Assembly (NCBI GenBank): GCA_030770425.1
Contig: JASJFT010000105.1
Span: forward strand, 62,001-126,000
Length of the DNA stretch: 64,000 nt
From: Darksidea phi
Lineage: Eukaryota; Ascomycota; Dothideomycetes; Pleosporales; Lentitheciaceae
Reading direction: 5' to 3'
Positions 1 through 10,977 of the stretch are shown here, in pieces; position 1 is the stretch's first letter; each line of letters starts with the position of its first letter. Position numbers and translations under genes: made by a program. The notes beneath the pieces are model-generated. The model was not told where the DNA came from and did not search any database. It worked only from the letters and a program-made list of their open reading frames with translations.

Positions 1-2198
1 AGTCTTATTTCTGAGTCCGCTTCTTGAGACAAGGGGCGCGTGATGATGAGCATGACATGACTGGAACGCCGTTGGTACATTTGTCACAGGGAGCCGCTGT
101 GCCAGCGCGACGCAGGTGCAAGACTGGCGTGAAGAGAACAAACGGAAACAAAGAGTTGCGTGCGCCTCCATCTGGCCTCAAAAACCGTTCCCGGGGAGTT
201 GTATTATGGGCCAAGGCGCTGGTTAGTCGTCTGAAGTACGCGCGAGGGATTACCGACCAGGGTCATCACAACCGGCTTAGGGCGGCCCATGAGCTCGCCG
301 GAGGCTTGACGACGGACGTGAGCCCGGCGTATATTACATCCAACGCCCGACAGCTGCTGGATCCAGCAAGATGACAACAACAACGGCGAGGCACCCCATG
401 CGGCCGGATCCCGTGCGATACGAGGACCAGAGGCTGATATTTCTACGACCGGGACCATGACCATGCTGACCAAGACCACGACCAAGACCACGACCAAGAC
501 CATGACTATGACCATGACACTCGCACACTCAAGGATATAGCAATGCGACCAAATACGACGCCAGCCTGGCATGCGGCATCGTACGCCGTGCCGTCTTCCG
601 TGTGTGCGAACGGCTGGTCTGTCAGCAGCGTTTGCAGCGTTCGCAGTGCTAGCTGTGCTGGGCTCGTCAATCACAGAAGCGCTGCAACCGCAGAAGGCGT
701 AGCGTGCATATCCAACTCCATCCGGTATGAAAGCCGTGCACCACCGCTCTCCCACCTCTACCAGATATCGCCGTTTGCTCTGCCGTCCAAGTCACAGGAT
801 CGTCAGCCAGCACTGCGACCATCACGGCGACCATCACCCTCACGAACGCGAATCACCGCGTCCACGATGATTGCTCCGCATGCGGAGACGTGCGATGATG
901 GAATGGGGACGCCACGAGCTGGAGAGCACGCTCTGCGCGTTTGCGAAATTTCCGTCGCCAGCAGATCCTCATTGCAGAACCCCGCCGGATCGCAGCGATG
1001 GCCAGTCCAGGTGGGTAGCATTGATCACACTGCCAGCCACGACAGCATTCTCCTGCCGAAGCAGGGCGCCAGCAGCAGCGGGCATTGGCTGGCGGTAGGC
1101 GTAGGGCCGGGCAGAGGTGGGGTGTGCAGATGGGCGTCCGCATGCATTCTTTTTCTGGGATTCTCTGCAGCAGCGTGCAGCAGGGCAGAGCCCTTTGCAG
1201 CTCCGGCCGGGGGGCGATGGAGAAGATGGAGAAGAGGCTGCATGTTTGTTTGTGCGTGTTTACAGCACCATGGGGAAACATTGATATCAGACGGTAGCGC
1301 CCACGGACGGCCGCCCCACCTGCAGACGGGAAAAGGAGACGGCACGATTTCGGGCGATTGCAGCCAAGCCAGGTCTTGGACGGCGAACGAGTCCCGGGCG
1401 ACGGCTTTCGCTACCTAAGCGGTGCGCTGCATGCTCTGCAGCCACTGCATACACAGATATCCCGCACGCCGTGGCAGGCAGTAGGTGCTAGGCGGTAGCT
1501 GGCCGAGAGGGTTGCAGGCGCCTGGCTCTTCAACGTCATCTGCAGAGCCTGCCCGCTTGGCCCGGCGCCGGTAGATGGCTGGCCCGCGCGGCTTGGATGA
1601 ACATACCGGTAGAGTCAGACTCGACGAACGGGCGACAGCGAGGCTGCCGGTGGACCCTTGGAAAAAAACGGTGGTGAGCGAGCGGCGGGAAGCAAGCCTA
1701 ATTGCGTGCGTCGGTCGTGGGTCCATGCGAAATTTGGAGTCTGAGCGCTCCGTCGATATTTAGTTAGGCGGGCCCCCTTGGTCGTGGTGAGCTTGCCTCT
1801 TCGTGTCTGCATCTTCTTCCCTCTTCCCCCCCCCCCCTCTCCGAGACTCTGCTGCACTCACTCGGCTCCTTCACCGCAAGGGAATAGCTGAGCTGTCGTT
1901 CCTTCGTGCGCCCGCGAGCCCGTCCTGAAGGCTCCCGTTGCCCGGTAAGCCTTCACCAGTGACGCCCACGGAAAAACTCCTCGGCCTCGCTTTCGCTGTG
2001 CTGCATAGCAGCCGCCGTGTTTGCATGTCACATCAACCACACCGAACTCTCGCCTGTCTGCTGCAATTGCGTGGACTCGTGCTAACGTTGCGAGCAGTGT
2101 GGCTTCTGCGTCCGGAAATTTTCGTCTCGGCCGCTCTTCTCGGTTGCGATCCCTCGACATCTACCGCCGAGCTGCCCGCCCGCGTCTCGCTCTCCGTC
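1..2198. other. No supportable gene; upstream region of the 2199 gene
   Basis: Open frames exist on both strands, the longest about 290 codons at 543-1418, but they overlap one another, lack recognisable domains and look like chance frames in GC-rich DNA. A hexamer-like tandem repeat sits at 453-518. A pyrimidine-rich tract with a long C run near 1825-1838 lies upstream of the first confident gene and could belong to its promoter or 5' leader. I see no tRNA or rRNA here. Confidence 0.5.
453..518. repeat. Short tandem repeat, gaccat/gaccaa/gaccac units
   Basis: About eleven degenerate 6-bp units (gaccat, gaccaa, gaccac) follow one another. On the minus strand they give an alternating Gly/His or Val/Leu-Val low-complexity frame, which explains the apparent ORFs there. 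Confidence 0.75.
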
Positions 2199-3666
2199 AT
2201 GGCCTACTACAACGACCCCTCTGCTCCCTGGCCCGCCCCCGGGCGCCAGCCCTCGTGGGAACAGCCGCCGCCGCCGTCGCGCTCAGGTACGGGACCTGCA
2301 TGTTTGCGCCCAGCAGGCAGTAATAACACATGTGCAGGCGCAAGCTCGACAGTCAATCGCGAGGAAGCCAATGCCTTCGCATCCCAGTTTGACGGTATGT
2401 CAACCGCAAATGTGTTGAAGCGGACTTCATGTCTCGGCTCGCCCGGACCATGGAACACTAGCTGACGGACAACTGCAGAAGTCGACCGCGCCACCGACAA
2501 CCTCGCAAAAAGCGGGGCTGGAAAGGGGTTCGGGATCCCGCCCGTGTACGGCCGCCGCGAGTCGATGCCCGTCATGGCCGCTGGTGCCGGTGCCGGTGGA
2601 GGAGGCGGTGGTGGTGGCGGCGGACCGCGCCAGTTCAACGACTATGGTACGAACCGCAAACACGCGCTGGAACACGGGAGACTGACGGAAGCAGACCCGC
2701 GCATGGGCGGCGGACCGCAGCGCCACCATTCCGTCAGCGAATACGACGGATCGCGATCCCACTCGGCGTCCAACGTCCAGGGCTTCTACCAGAACCAGCG
2801 CTACGCCCCCCGCCCAAACGACGCCGACCAGATGGCCCAGGCGAAGCGTCGCATGGCGGCCCAGCGTGAGCGTGAGCTGCGCAACTACCATCAAGAGCAG
2901 CAATATCACAGAAGTAAGGACTCGGAATCTGGGCAACAATAGAGGCAGGACGGAGGTTAACTAGGGTAATGCAGATGTTTCTGGCTCCAAATCCGATCGC
3001 TCGATGAGTCCTAATGCGATGAGTGAAGATGAGCGCCGCGAGCTCATCGCCCGCCAGCACCGCGCCCTGTATGGCGAATCCGCGTCTCTGTACAATAGCA
3101 ACAATCCCACTTCGACCCAGGACGTGCGGGTCTCTGGTGCCGGCCGTGGTCAATCCCCCCTGGCCTTTGACCCGTTCGGCATGCAGACGTCCAATGCCTC
3201 CGGCGAGAGCTCGGTCCAGATGCCCCCACGAGGTGACAAGGATGCCACCGGTGGAGCTCAGGAGGCCCGTGCCAACAACTCCTCCCCTGCCTCGAACCAG
3301 GCTCCAAACTTTGGCCTGTTCGACAATACCCAGCAGGCCAGCCGCACCTCTAACTCGTCCCCTGGCGGATCCCCTCCCCGTCAAGGATCCAAGGCCAACG
3401 GATCTAGCGTTGCTCCCATCGGCACCCGCCCAACCGCCAACCAAGGTCAACCCGCCGGCGCTTCCATGGGCAAGCGTGCGACGACTCCCCTCCCGTCGCC
3501 GCTCAGCTACAATTCATACAATGCCAACGAACAAAATTCTAATGCCACCACGTCCGCCTCCCTGAACCAGTCCTCGACGGCCACGGACAAGGGTGTTGGT
3601 ATGTGGAACAAGGGCCCCTGGGGTAATGCGCCCTCTCAGGGCGTCCAAGCCTCGGTCTGGGGCTAA
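2199..3666 (+). CDS. Conserved-looking disordered fungal protein, function unknown
   Basis: I do not recognise a named family. The model uses ATG 2199 and exons 2199-2286, 2338-2394, 2479-2646, 2695-2913 and 2975-3666. All junctions are GT-AG and keep one frame. The 48-nt intron 2647-2694 is a multiple of three and free of stops, so it could be retained, but it has a ctgac branch site just before its cag. The N-terminus is Pro-rich (MAYYNDPSAPWPAPGRQPSW). A Gly run follows, then a charged segment rich in Arg/Gln near QAKRRMAAQRERELRNYHQE, and an SEDERRELIARQHRALYG motif that looks like a short conserved helix. The C-terminal half is Ser/Asn/Pro-rich, probably disordered, and ends in a Trp-containing tail (GVQASVWG). 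No signal peptide or membrane segment is visible. A nuclear or cytoplasmic scaffold or regulator is only a guess. Confidence 0.75.
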
Positions 3667-4640
3667 GCGACATATCCTTTTTGATACGGGAGTTCGATGC
3701 ACCATCCGGAGTTTCTGCATTTCAGGTGTCCCGGGCATATCACAGTGATCGGTCTTCCAAACTGGGCGGAGCAGGTATTCTGGGCGGTCGGTGGAAAATT
3801 ACCCCTTGGGAGAATCAGCATGTTATCGTAGGGCAGGCGTGTTTTTTGCATCTGAAGCGCGCGGGATTCTGAAAAGATGATATACCTTGAACTGGCGGCT
3901 ATACCGGGTGTTTCTACGTCGGACTTTCTAGGCATGGGTAATTTCGGTTGGGATGCTGGTGGGAGTTTTGCGGGACGGCTTTGACCCTTTTTTTGTCCTT
4001 AGCTATCACTCCTCTGGACTGGGTGGCCTTTGGGTCGTGGAGTCGGACTTGGAGGCTTCTTGCCTTTCCGTCTCTGATTCTGGCTCAGGTGATTCTACCT
4101 ATGTAAAATGGCTTCGGCAATCACGGATGTTAATGGGAAAATACTTTTTGCGCGATAAATGTACCTTTTGCGTGATGCAGTCTTCATCTCACTGTCTCTA
4201 GTGGGGCGGCAAGGCCGTCGCCGAGGTCATTTCAGCTAGGGTTGAAGAGAATCGGAATAGTCTGAAGGAAGCTGGAGCGTTAGGAGGGAAATGGGGCTCT
4301 CCTCGCGCGCTTCTCTTTCATTTTCTTGAAGAACATCATAAAACTAATTGGCTGCTCAGTCGCAACATTGGAGTCCACCAAGCGACATGAGCATCAGCGT
4401 TTGGAGTGAACAATCCGGCACGTGACGTCCGTGCGGCTCTTTCCCGAATTAAGCGAGGGCCCCGGACTTGGCTCGCGCTAACCCTGACCTCTCTGGACCC
4501 CAGCTCGACTTTCTAGAAGCGTGGCCTTTTAGTTCCGACTACATCAACGAACCCTCCCCCGATCCACTCCCGCCTTCAACATCAACCAACGTCGTACGGT
4601 CTGTTTAGTTTATTTTCGGGTCTTTGTGAAAAAGAATATC
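3667..4640. other. Intergenic: 3' UTR and SEC61 beta promoter
   Basis: No supportable ORF. The stretch before 4641 holds a C/T-rich tract ending in cctcccccgatccactcccg and probably contains the promoter and 5' leader of the SEC61 beta gene. Confidence 0.5.
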
Positions 4641-5470
4641 ATGGTGAGTTTACGGGATTTGCGTGGGGTTGGGTAGGGAGAGGGGAGGGATGGGATGAGG
4701 GAGAGGATGGGACGACGATGAGCGTGAAGATGCGCATGCGGCGTACGGACGAGACCGAGGGAGTGCGAGTCCAATTATTGCTTCGGCAATCGCAAGACGC
4801 GCGCCGTCTCCCGCCTCCCATCGTCACGTCTCCGCATCCATCGCCGTTCGAAACCCTCCCCTCTCCACTTCTACCTCCTTCCCAGCATTCCTACATAACC
4901 AGCATCATCAAGCTAACACACGAACTGCAGTCTTCACCACGCGCCACCTCCCCTGCCAACAATGCGCAGGGCTCCACGACGGCGCGCCAGGCTTCCCCGA
5001 AGCCGCCGGGCGGCCCTGCGACCGTGATGCGGAGGAAGGCTGCTGCGGATCGCGCTGAGAAGACTGCCAATCAGAGGCCGAGCTCTACGAGGGCTGCTGG
5101 TGCGGGGGGTAGCTCGAGCACTATGTTGAGTAAGTATTTACCCGGGTGCTGGAATGGGGATGGATGAGATGCGGGTGAACACAATGGGGTGTGGATAGGG
5201 CGAGTTGGCATAAGATGGCTGGAGGGGGTGGAGGAGAATGATTCATTGGAAATGGACTTTTGATGGATTGTTTGCTAATGGAGTTTCTAGGGCTCTACAC
5301 TGATGAATCCCCTGGCCTGAAGGTCGACCCCGTTGTGGTCATGACTCTATCTGTCGTTTTTATCTTCAGCGTTGTTGCTCTCCACGGTACGTCAAACCCC
5401 TTCCAACCGTCTCTCAAATCTAATGAAATTCGCAGTCATCGCCAAGGTCGTGCACCGCTTCTCCGCATAA
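4641..5470 (+). CDS. SBH1: Protein transport protein Sec61 subunit beta
   Basis: Small tail-anchored subunit of the Sec61/SecY translocon of the endoplasmic reticulum, which helps nascent secretory and membrane proteins pass through the channel. Exons are 4641-4643 (the ATG alone), 4931-5129, 5291-5386 and 5436-5470, giving 110 aa, normal for the family. Splicing joins M to SSPRATSPANNAQG. A flexible Ser/Thr/Pro-rich cytosolic N-terminus is followed by the conserved segment MLRLYTDESPGLKVDPVVVM, with MLR at a splice junction, then one hydrophobic anchor (TLSVVFIFSVVALHVIAKVV) and a short basic tail ending RFSA. The match to the Sec61 beta signature is essentially unambiguous. The start is fixed by the ATG that abuts a gtgagt donor; no other upstream ATG joins in frame. 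The 287-nt first intron is unusually long for this window. Confidence 0.95.
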
Positions 5471-6043
5471 TCTCCATATTACCACCATTCCAACAATCTC
5501 ACTCCGCGATACTCGTTGGTCGGCGCTCTGCAGCAGCGACACCATATCACACAACTTCGAACCCCCGACTCCCTCAACATCTCCCTTTTCCTTCCGACTC
5601 TCTGAATGGCTAGTGGCTTGGACAAGAAAAGTTCTGCGCTCGATGGTATCGAGATATTTTGATATACATTTGCAATGGCGGACTGGAGCTGTGTCTGGGT
5701 AGGATAGGGTATCTTGCATGGTGTATTATAGCGTTGCAATGCAATTGAAAAGCTTCAGAGTTGGTTTTGTGGAGCGCTTTTTGATACTGACGGTATGCCA
5801 TAGATATAGAGGGGTTTCTTGATATCAGGACCCACCTTGGATTCGGCATATGGAGCTCACAATGCTCATCTAGAGGTGTCTTAGCATCTGTCATCCTTAG
5901 TGAGAGAACACACCGTCTTGCAATCTGCAACGTACTCTATACCGAAGAGTTACGCATGTATCAAACTGCTAACTATAACTATAGTGCAGGATTACATGCT
6001 TTTTACATACTGTATACAACAATGCAACGAGGACCAGAAGAGT
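5471..6043. other. Convergent 3' intergenic region
   Basis: Lies between the 3' ends of the SEC61 beta gene (+) and the BOR1-type gene (-). Only chance frames are seen. Confidence 0.5.
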
Positions 6044-7960
6044 TTAAAAAGACACTCGGCTCTTACCAACAACCCCACCCTCATCCTTAACATGAACACC
6101 ACTCGCCCTCCCAACGCCACCCCCTCGTTCCACATCCTCCAGCTCAATCTCCGTCTCACTCCCACGCCCCTCCCCATCCCCACCCCTCCCACCACCACCA
6201 CACAAGCCCTTCCGTCTATCCTCTTCGTCTTCCACCGTTCCCTCGCGACACGCCCACGCATCCACATATCTCAGCACCCCTCTATTCCAAACGCGGTTCA
6301 TGACTTTAAGCCGGATAGGCACGAGGAGGAGGATTATGATGGGGAAAGCGGGGCCCGCGATTGTGAGGGTGATGATGAATATTACTGACGTTACGATGAT
6401 TTGGGTCAGTGTGTAGAGGTGGATTGGGAGGTAGGCTGTTACGCTTGGTTTTTGCGGGGTGGGGTTGTTGGGGATGCATGCGGGTAGGGCGGGGAGTTCA
6501 GAGGCGGGGGTTAGGAGGTGGAATGTGCGGTATAGAATGGGGTTTACGCTGAGGGACTGCTCGGCCATGAAGAGAAAAAGGCCTGCGAGCACGGATGTAG
6601 GGGTCAGGCCCAGGACGCGCATCAGCGGTGGCGAAGTGAAGGCTAGGATACCTGCTGCGTGGAGGAAATGCGACCAGCGCTGCTCGTAGACGCGGCGAGA
6701 TGTTCTGTGCGAGATTTCTGGCGCGCCGGTGGTGGAGGTGAGGGCGATGGCTTCCTGGTCGTCGTGCATGAGGCTTTCCGAATGCAGGGGCGCTTGGGGG
6801 AGGAGGCCGTTTGCGGGTGGGATGCCTAGGGTGCCGCAGAGTGCTGTGGTGGTGCCGAGCAGGGCTATGTCCCAGGCGAGGCCTCCGGGCTTTCGTGTGC
6901 CGTAGCGATTGATGGTGCATATTATGCTGGAGACTTCGTGGTCGAAGAAGAACAGCGCTGTTATGATGGCGCCCGGGATCAGCGCCGCGACGATCCAGCC
7001 TACGGGTAGTTCCCAGAATTTTACGAAGAAGTGCGTTCGGTCGGGGGAGGTGGGTGTGAAGGAGTGCGAGACGTGGAGGGTTTCTTTGTCGAGGGCGGCG
7101 AGGTCGCCTACATGGGGCAGCCCGATGAAAATGATAATGGATATAGCGGCCGCGTACTCAGCCAGTCCCATCCTGACATAGCGATGAAAAAGCGGCCTCC
7201 ACTTCTCCGCAGTACTCAACGCGATGGCCACCAGACACGTCCCCACAGCCCCAATCACACTATACAAGAACGCCGCAAAGCTCAGTTTCTGCTTCGCGCG
7301 CTGTAGCTCCTGCACAGCTTTGTGGAAGTAGATGATCGAGTTGAGCAGGGAGAAGATCTCGGTGCTGAAGGTGGTCACGTAGCGCATGGTCCAGTCGTGC
7401 GCGTTGAAGATGGCGAGCAGGTAGTGCAGCCAGGCGGCGTGGATGAGGGACCAGGCCATGAAGGGGAGGAATGGGATTTGGAAGGTAGATGTGCAAAGTT
7501 TGTATATGTTTTTGGCGAGGACGGAGAAGGGGCCTGTGACGTCGAGGATGGTGAGGGGTTGGATAGAGAGTCTGTGGTGTTATTAGTCTGGTATTCATTG
7601 CATGCATGTTTTCTTCTATTTACTGCTCTTCATATGCATATGAGAGCAAGTTCTAGGGGGAATTGAATTGGAGACTCCCAGCGAAAATATCACACCGCAT
7701 AATCCTGTGCTGAAGACGACTTCAATCGTGCCCCAGTTCTTCCCCGTCAAGTTATACAAATCGCTCGCAAACGTAATGCCAGGTAGTAAATTTGTAAAGA
7801 AGACATAGACAGCGCTTGCGAAGATCAGCTGGTTGAAAATCGTCCAGTCTGAAATATATCGCTTTGGAAAGTTATGCATGTCTTGGCGCAGGAGGCGGAA
7901 TGGTTGGAGGGCGCCGCCTGGTTTGAAGGCTGCTGCTGTGCGGGGAAATGAGGGAGACAT
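6044..7960 (-). CDS. BOR1: BOR1-like borate/anion exporter (SLC4/HCO3-transporter family)
   Basis: Polytopic plasma-membrane transporter of the anion-exchanger family; fungal members export borate. Exon 1 begins at ATG 7960 and reads into GKNWGTIEVVFSTGLCGVIF. Exon 2 (7571-6044) resumes with LSIQPLTILDVTGPFSVLAK and continues for about 509 codons. Family hallmarks include ISDWTIFNQLIFASAVYVFF, the stretch around NAHDWTMRYVTTFSTEIFS, and the substrate-region signature FFDHEVSSIICTINRYGTRK followed by GLAWDIALLGTTTALCGTLG and IPPANGLLPQAPLHSESL. About 10-12 hydrophobic segments are visible, and the C-tail is acidic and Gly-rich. Total length is near 603 aa, normal for fungal BOR1. The exon 1/2 junction has no canonical GT donor in the right phase (see findings). 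The upstream start is uncertain: the same frame stays open to about 8035 without another ATG. Confidence 0.9.
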
Positions 7961-8294
7961 GGTGAAAGTGTCTTTGCTCTGGCGCTTAAGGGCTTCGCCG
8001 ACTAGACGTCGGGAAAGGAGGAAGGTTATTCTCAAGGTGTATTGGAAATTCTGGCGGGCGGTTGTTCAAGGTATACATTCTTTCGATGGGCTTGGCGCAA
8101 CACTTGGCTTGAGCGGATAAGCTTTCGGGCGATCTTGGGTTTGGCGTCGATGCGCCTGTCATGTCGTGCATTGTTGACACGCGTTGCGCTGCCGAGAGGC
8201 GGCGCGGGTGTGTAGAAAATGACGTCGGCGGTGTCGTTTTTTATGGATGCCGAATTTCCTTAAAGGGATTAGCATGACGGAATCTGAAAAGAAT

Positions 8295-9747
8295 CTAATA
8301 ACCGCCAAACCTAAAATTCCCATTACTATACTTCCGGGCACTACTGATATAGGAGCATTCCTTGTGAAGTTGGAGGTTAGAGATGTGGTCCATGGCTATC
8401 GGGTTCGGCTTCGATGTGAATGTATTGCAGATCCTGTCGAACGGAGTCCCAGCGAAAACGGGCCCGCTGATACCCTGTGCAGCTCCTTGAAGCGAAGTCA
8501 GCGCCTCGAATATGGTGTCACTAACAGTGCTACCTGCCCCGAGTAATTTCTGCAGTGCCGGCTCGTTTAGCATCATAGCTATCACAGCTACGACTGAACA
8601 GGTTTTCTCAGCGACCACAGGGAAATCTGCTCCTATTAGTTTTCTTTTATGGTCTTTGTCGAGCGATCCCATGGCCTCGGCCGATAGAGGTAGTAGGAGG
8701 TGGATATCCAAATTAGCCGAAAACGTATCCTAAAAACCCATGTTCTCGTGAACCAGCGGTCTCGAGCGATGCATCTGAACAACCGAGCAGCGACTTGGAC
8801 CCCTCTCAGGAGTAATTTCAGCCCATCGCCGGTAAACAGGATAGTTATATCAAAATATAGCTCAGCCGTATGGTGTAAAAGTTCGATATTGATTAACCTG
8901 TAAACTTGCGTTTTAGACAGCCGGAAATTCAATAGTCCAACTTGATGTTCAGCTTGGCTGGATATGTTGTGGTTGCATTGCAAATGCGCTTGAATATCGA
9001 CAGGGTCACCCTGGTCCACACATTCTTGATCGATCCAGATGAGTGACACCTTCGTAGAGATTGCGAATGCGATCGCCCCGAGCAACACCTTGGCCGGAAA
9101 TCGAAGAGCTCTTAAAGGTTCATCGCCCTGCTTAACCAGAACTCTTGGTGAGAGAGGAGAGGAACTTGTGTCCATATTGTCCGGACTGCTGAACGAATCC
9201 CAGAATTAAGTGACGGTAACGTAGCGTGTCTCTGCGGGATATTCAATCTTTTTTGTTAGGGTGCAGGTCACTCCTGAGCTTAAGTCGCTGTATTGTTCCA
9301 GACGGGGTATCTTGAGGAAGCGGAGATTTGTATGTGTCTCCGGGGGAATGATATGCTCCGAAATCTGGCTTAACGCAGAGAGGGAATAATGTTGGAAGTC
9401 CCACATCATATCCCCAATAGTGAGATCTATATCTCGCTGCATGGTTGATCGTAGCTGCGAAGCAGGTACATGCGGTGCTGTGCTTGCCGGAGGAGTGCGG
9501 ATGTAAATTTCTCCGGATACCTCCGGAGTTGACAATACGAACTGATAAGCGTCCCGAATCACATGTTAGAAAAAAAGAGAAGATAGTAATCACCTTTAGA
9601 TTCATTTGGAAATACAGCGCCGCAACCATTTCGCGGGATATCTTTCGTTGACTTTTCTGGGAGCACAATCTCTTCGTCCATCCCTGCCTCGCTCTCTTCG
9701 CTGTTTCGTTTTCTCTTCATAAATGTTGGAGCAGGATTTATCCCCAT
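8295..9747 (-). pseudogene. Decayed HET (heterokaryon incompatibility) domain gene
   Basis: Minus-strand frame with HET-domain landmarks in order: ETRYVTVT then FWDSFSS (the usual Y-x-x-x-T/S-Y-x-W start), KVSLIWIDQECVDQGD (the L-W-I-D-x-x-C-I-x-Q core) and RWFTRTWVF (the W-F-x-R-x-W-V-F-Q-E motif). The frame is interrupted by a TAA at 9206-9208, exactly where a Tyr or Ser codon is expected between VTVT and the Trp. A second lesion near 8728-8735 shifts the frame inside the W-V-F-Q-[DE] motif: the sequence continues as DTFSANLDIHLLLPLSAEAM in another frame, as if one C were lost from a CAG codon. Downstream, the frame to 8295 holds a plausible post-HET region. A likely first exon runs from ATG 9747, but its junction to the rest is not clean. 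HET proteins trigger cell death after fusion of unlike hyphae; this copy should not make a full product. Confidence 0.75.
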
Positions 9748-10977
9748 CTTCCTTATATTTTGATGGAAAATCCCACTTCTTGAAGTGTCTCTCTAAGAGT
9801 GGTCCACGACCGAAGAGGTAATTAATGTTTCGAAAATTGGCAAGCGGATGATTGTAATTTTTTCATCCTTCTATCTATAAGAAGATAGGTTACTAGATCC
9901 AAATATATTTATTTTGTCCTCTGTGACAGAGGGACTTATCGATAGACCTGTCCAGACTATGTTTATGACCAATCATTAGTATTCCTTGAACGTTAATTGT
10001 AGCTAGCGCTGGCCGTCGGGATGATTGCGGTTCCAACGCGTGTTGATCGCCCCCCATTGGCTCCCATCCCGCCACGTCGGCTGCACAGCAAGGAGGACCT
10101 TCTTGGTTCAGACTAATCACGAGAGCAAGAGACTTTCACGGGCACCAATAAAACTCTCGGTTTCGAGTTCTTGGGCGAAGGCGAAGGACAAGGCACAAAC
10201 TTAAATGAAGTTGCCTGGCTCATTGCGAACCTCAAGGAGACCATACCACAGCAAAACGACATCAACAAGATATTAAATCGACCTACGGAGCTTATGTAAG
10301 AACATCATGAGTTGAAGACCGAAATCGCCGAGGTACCACCTAGAAAGATGAGGGGCTGTGCCGTGAGGATTGTTGATAGGTTGTGGGTCGAGCTGAAGTC
10401 AGGGTAGTTCTAATCTATCCCAGGGCACTGGGGCTCCTACACGCAGGGGGAGATTAGCAAGTCAATTTGCTCATTTGGAGGGTTGGCGTTTGGCGCCGAT
10501 TAGTGTGCCATGCGGCCGTCCTCCTCTGGCGCAGCATGCATAACTTCTAACTGGAAGCGTCGTACTGCCCACATTCCATGGTAAAGGATGGGTCAGTCCG
10601 CCCGCCATTGGTGTGTCAAGTCTTCACACTAGCCAGCGGTATATCAAAGTTCCGCTCCATGCAAGCAGCTATTGGTCGAGCTGGTCCAAAGGATGCAGGG
10701 TCCTGCACAGATTCAGCCGCTCCTCCCCCATCTAAGCCGATTTTGCGGAGTTTGCCCTTTGCACTACCCAGCACTTGTTTCTAGAGGACGCCACTCGCTT
10801 GTATTCGCCACTCACTTGTAAAACACGTTAGGTGGAGTGATGCGCTGCTTGCTTTAATAGCAAACCCTCTGTCGCTTTTCTTTATCCTAATCCTTCGAGT
10901 TTCGCGAGTAGCAGGAATACCGACTCCATTGCACACTCCTTCCCTTCAGTCACGAGTTCGCAGAATAAATCTCCACA
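9748..10977. other. Intergenic, no supportable gene
   Basis: Short open stretches near 10140-10310 (+) read protein-like for about 50 codons but have no start, domain or splice support, so they may be a relic. The last 120 nt before 10978 are pyrimidine-rich and probably hold the aldoxime dehydratase promoter and leader. Confidence 0.45.

Noticed and set aside
543..1418. Open frame of 291 codons at the left end
   Set aside because: Overlaps similar-length frames on the other strand, no domain, composition follows the GC-rich background, no intron or leader context.
2734..3450. Long minus-strand frame opposite the 2199 gene
   Set aside because: Shadow of the Ser/Pro-rich plus-strand coding sequence; no ATG-context or motif support.
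5900..7666. Plus-strand frames opposite the BOR1-like gene
   Set aside because: Antisense shadows of a well-conserved transporter.
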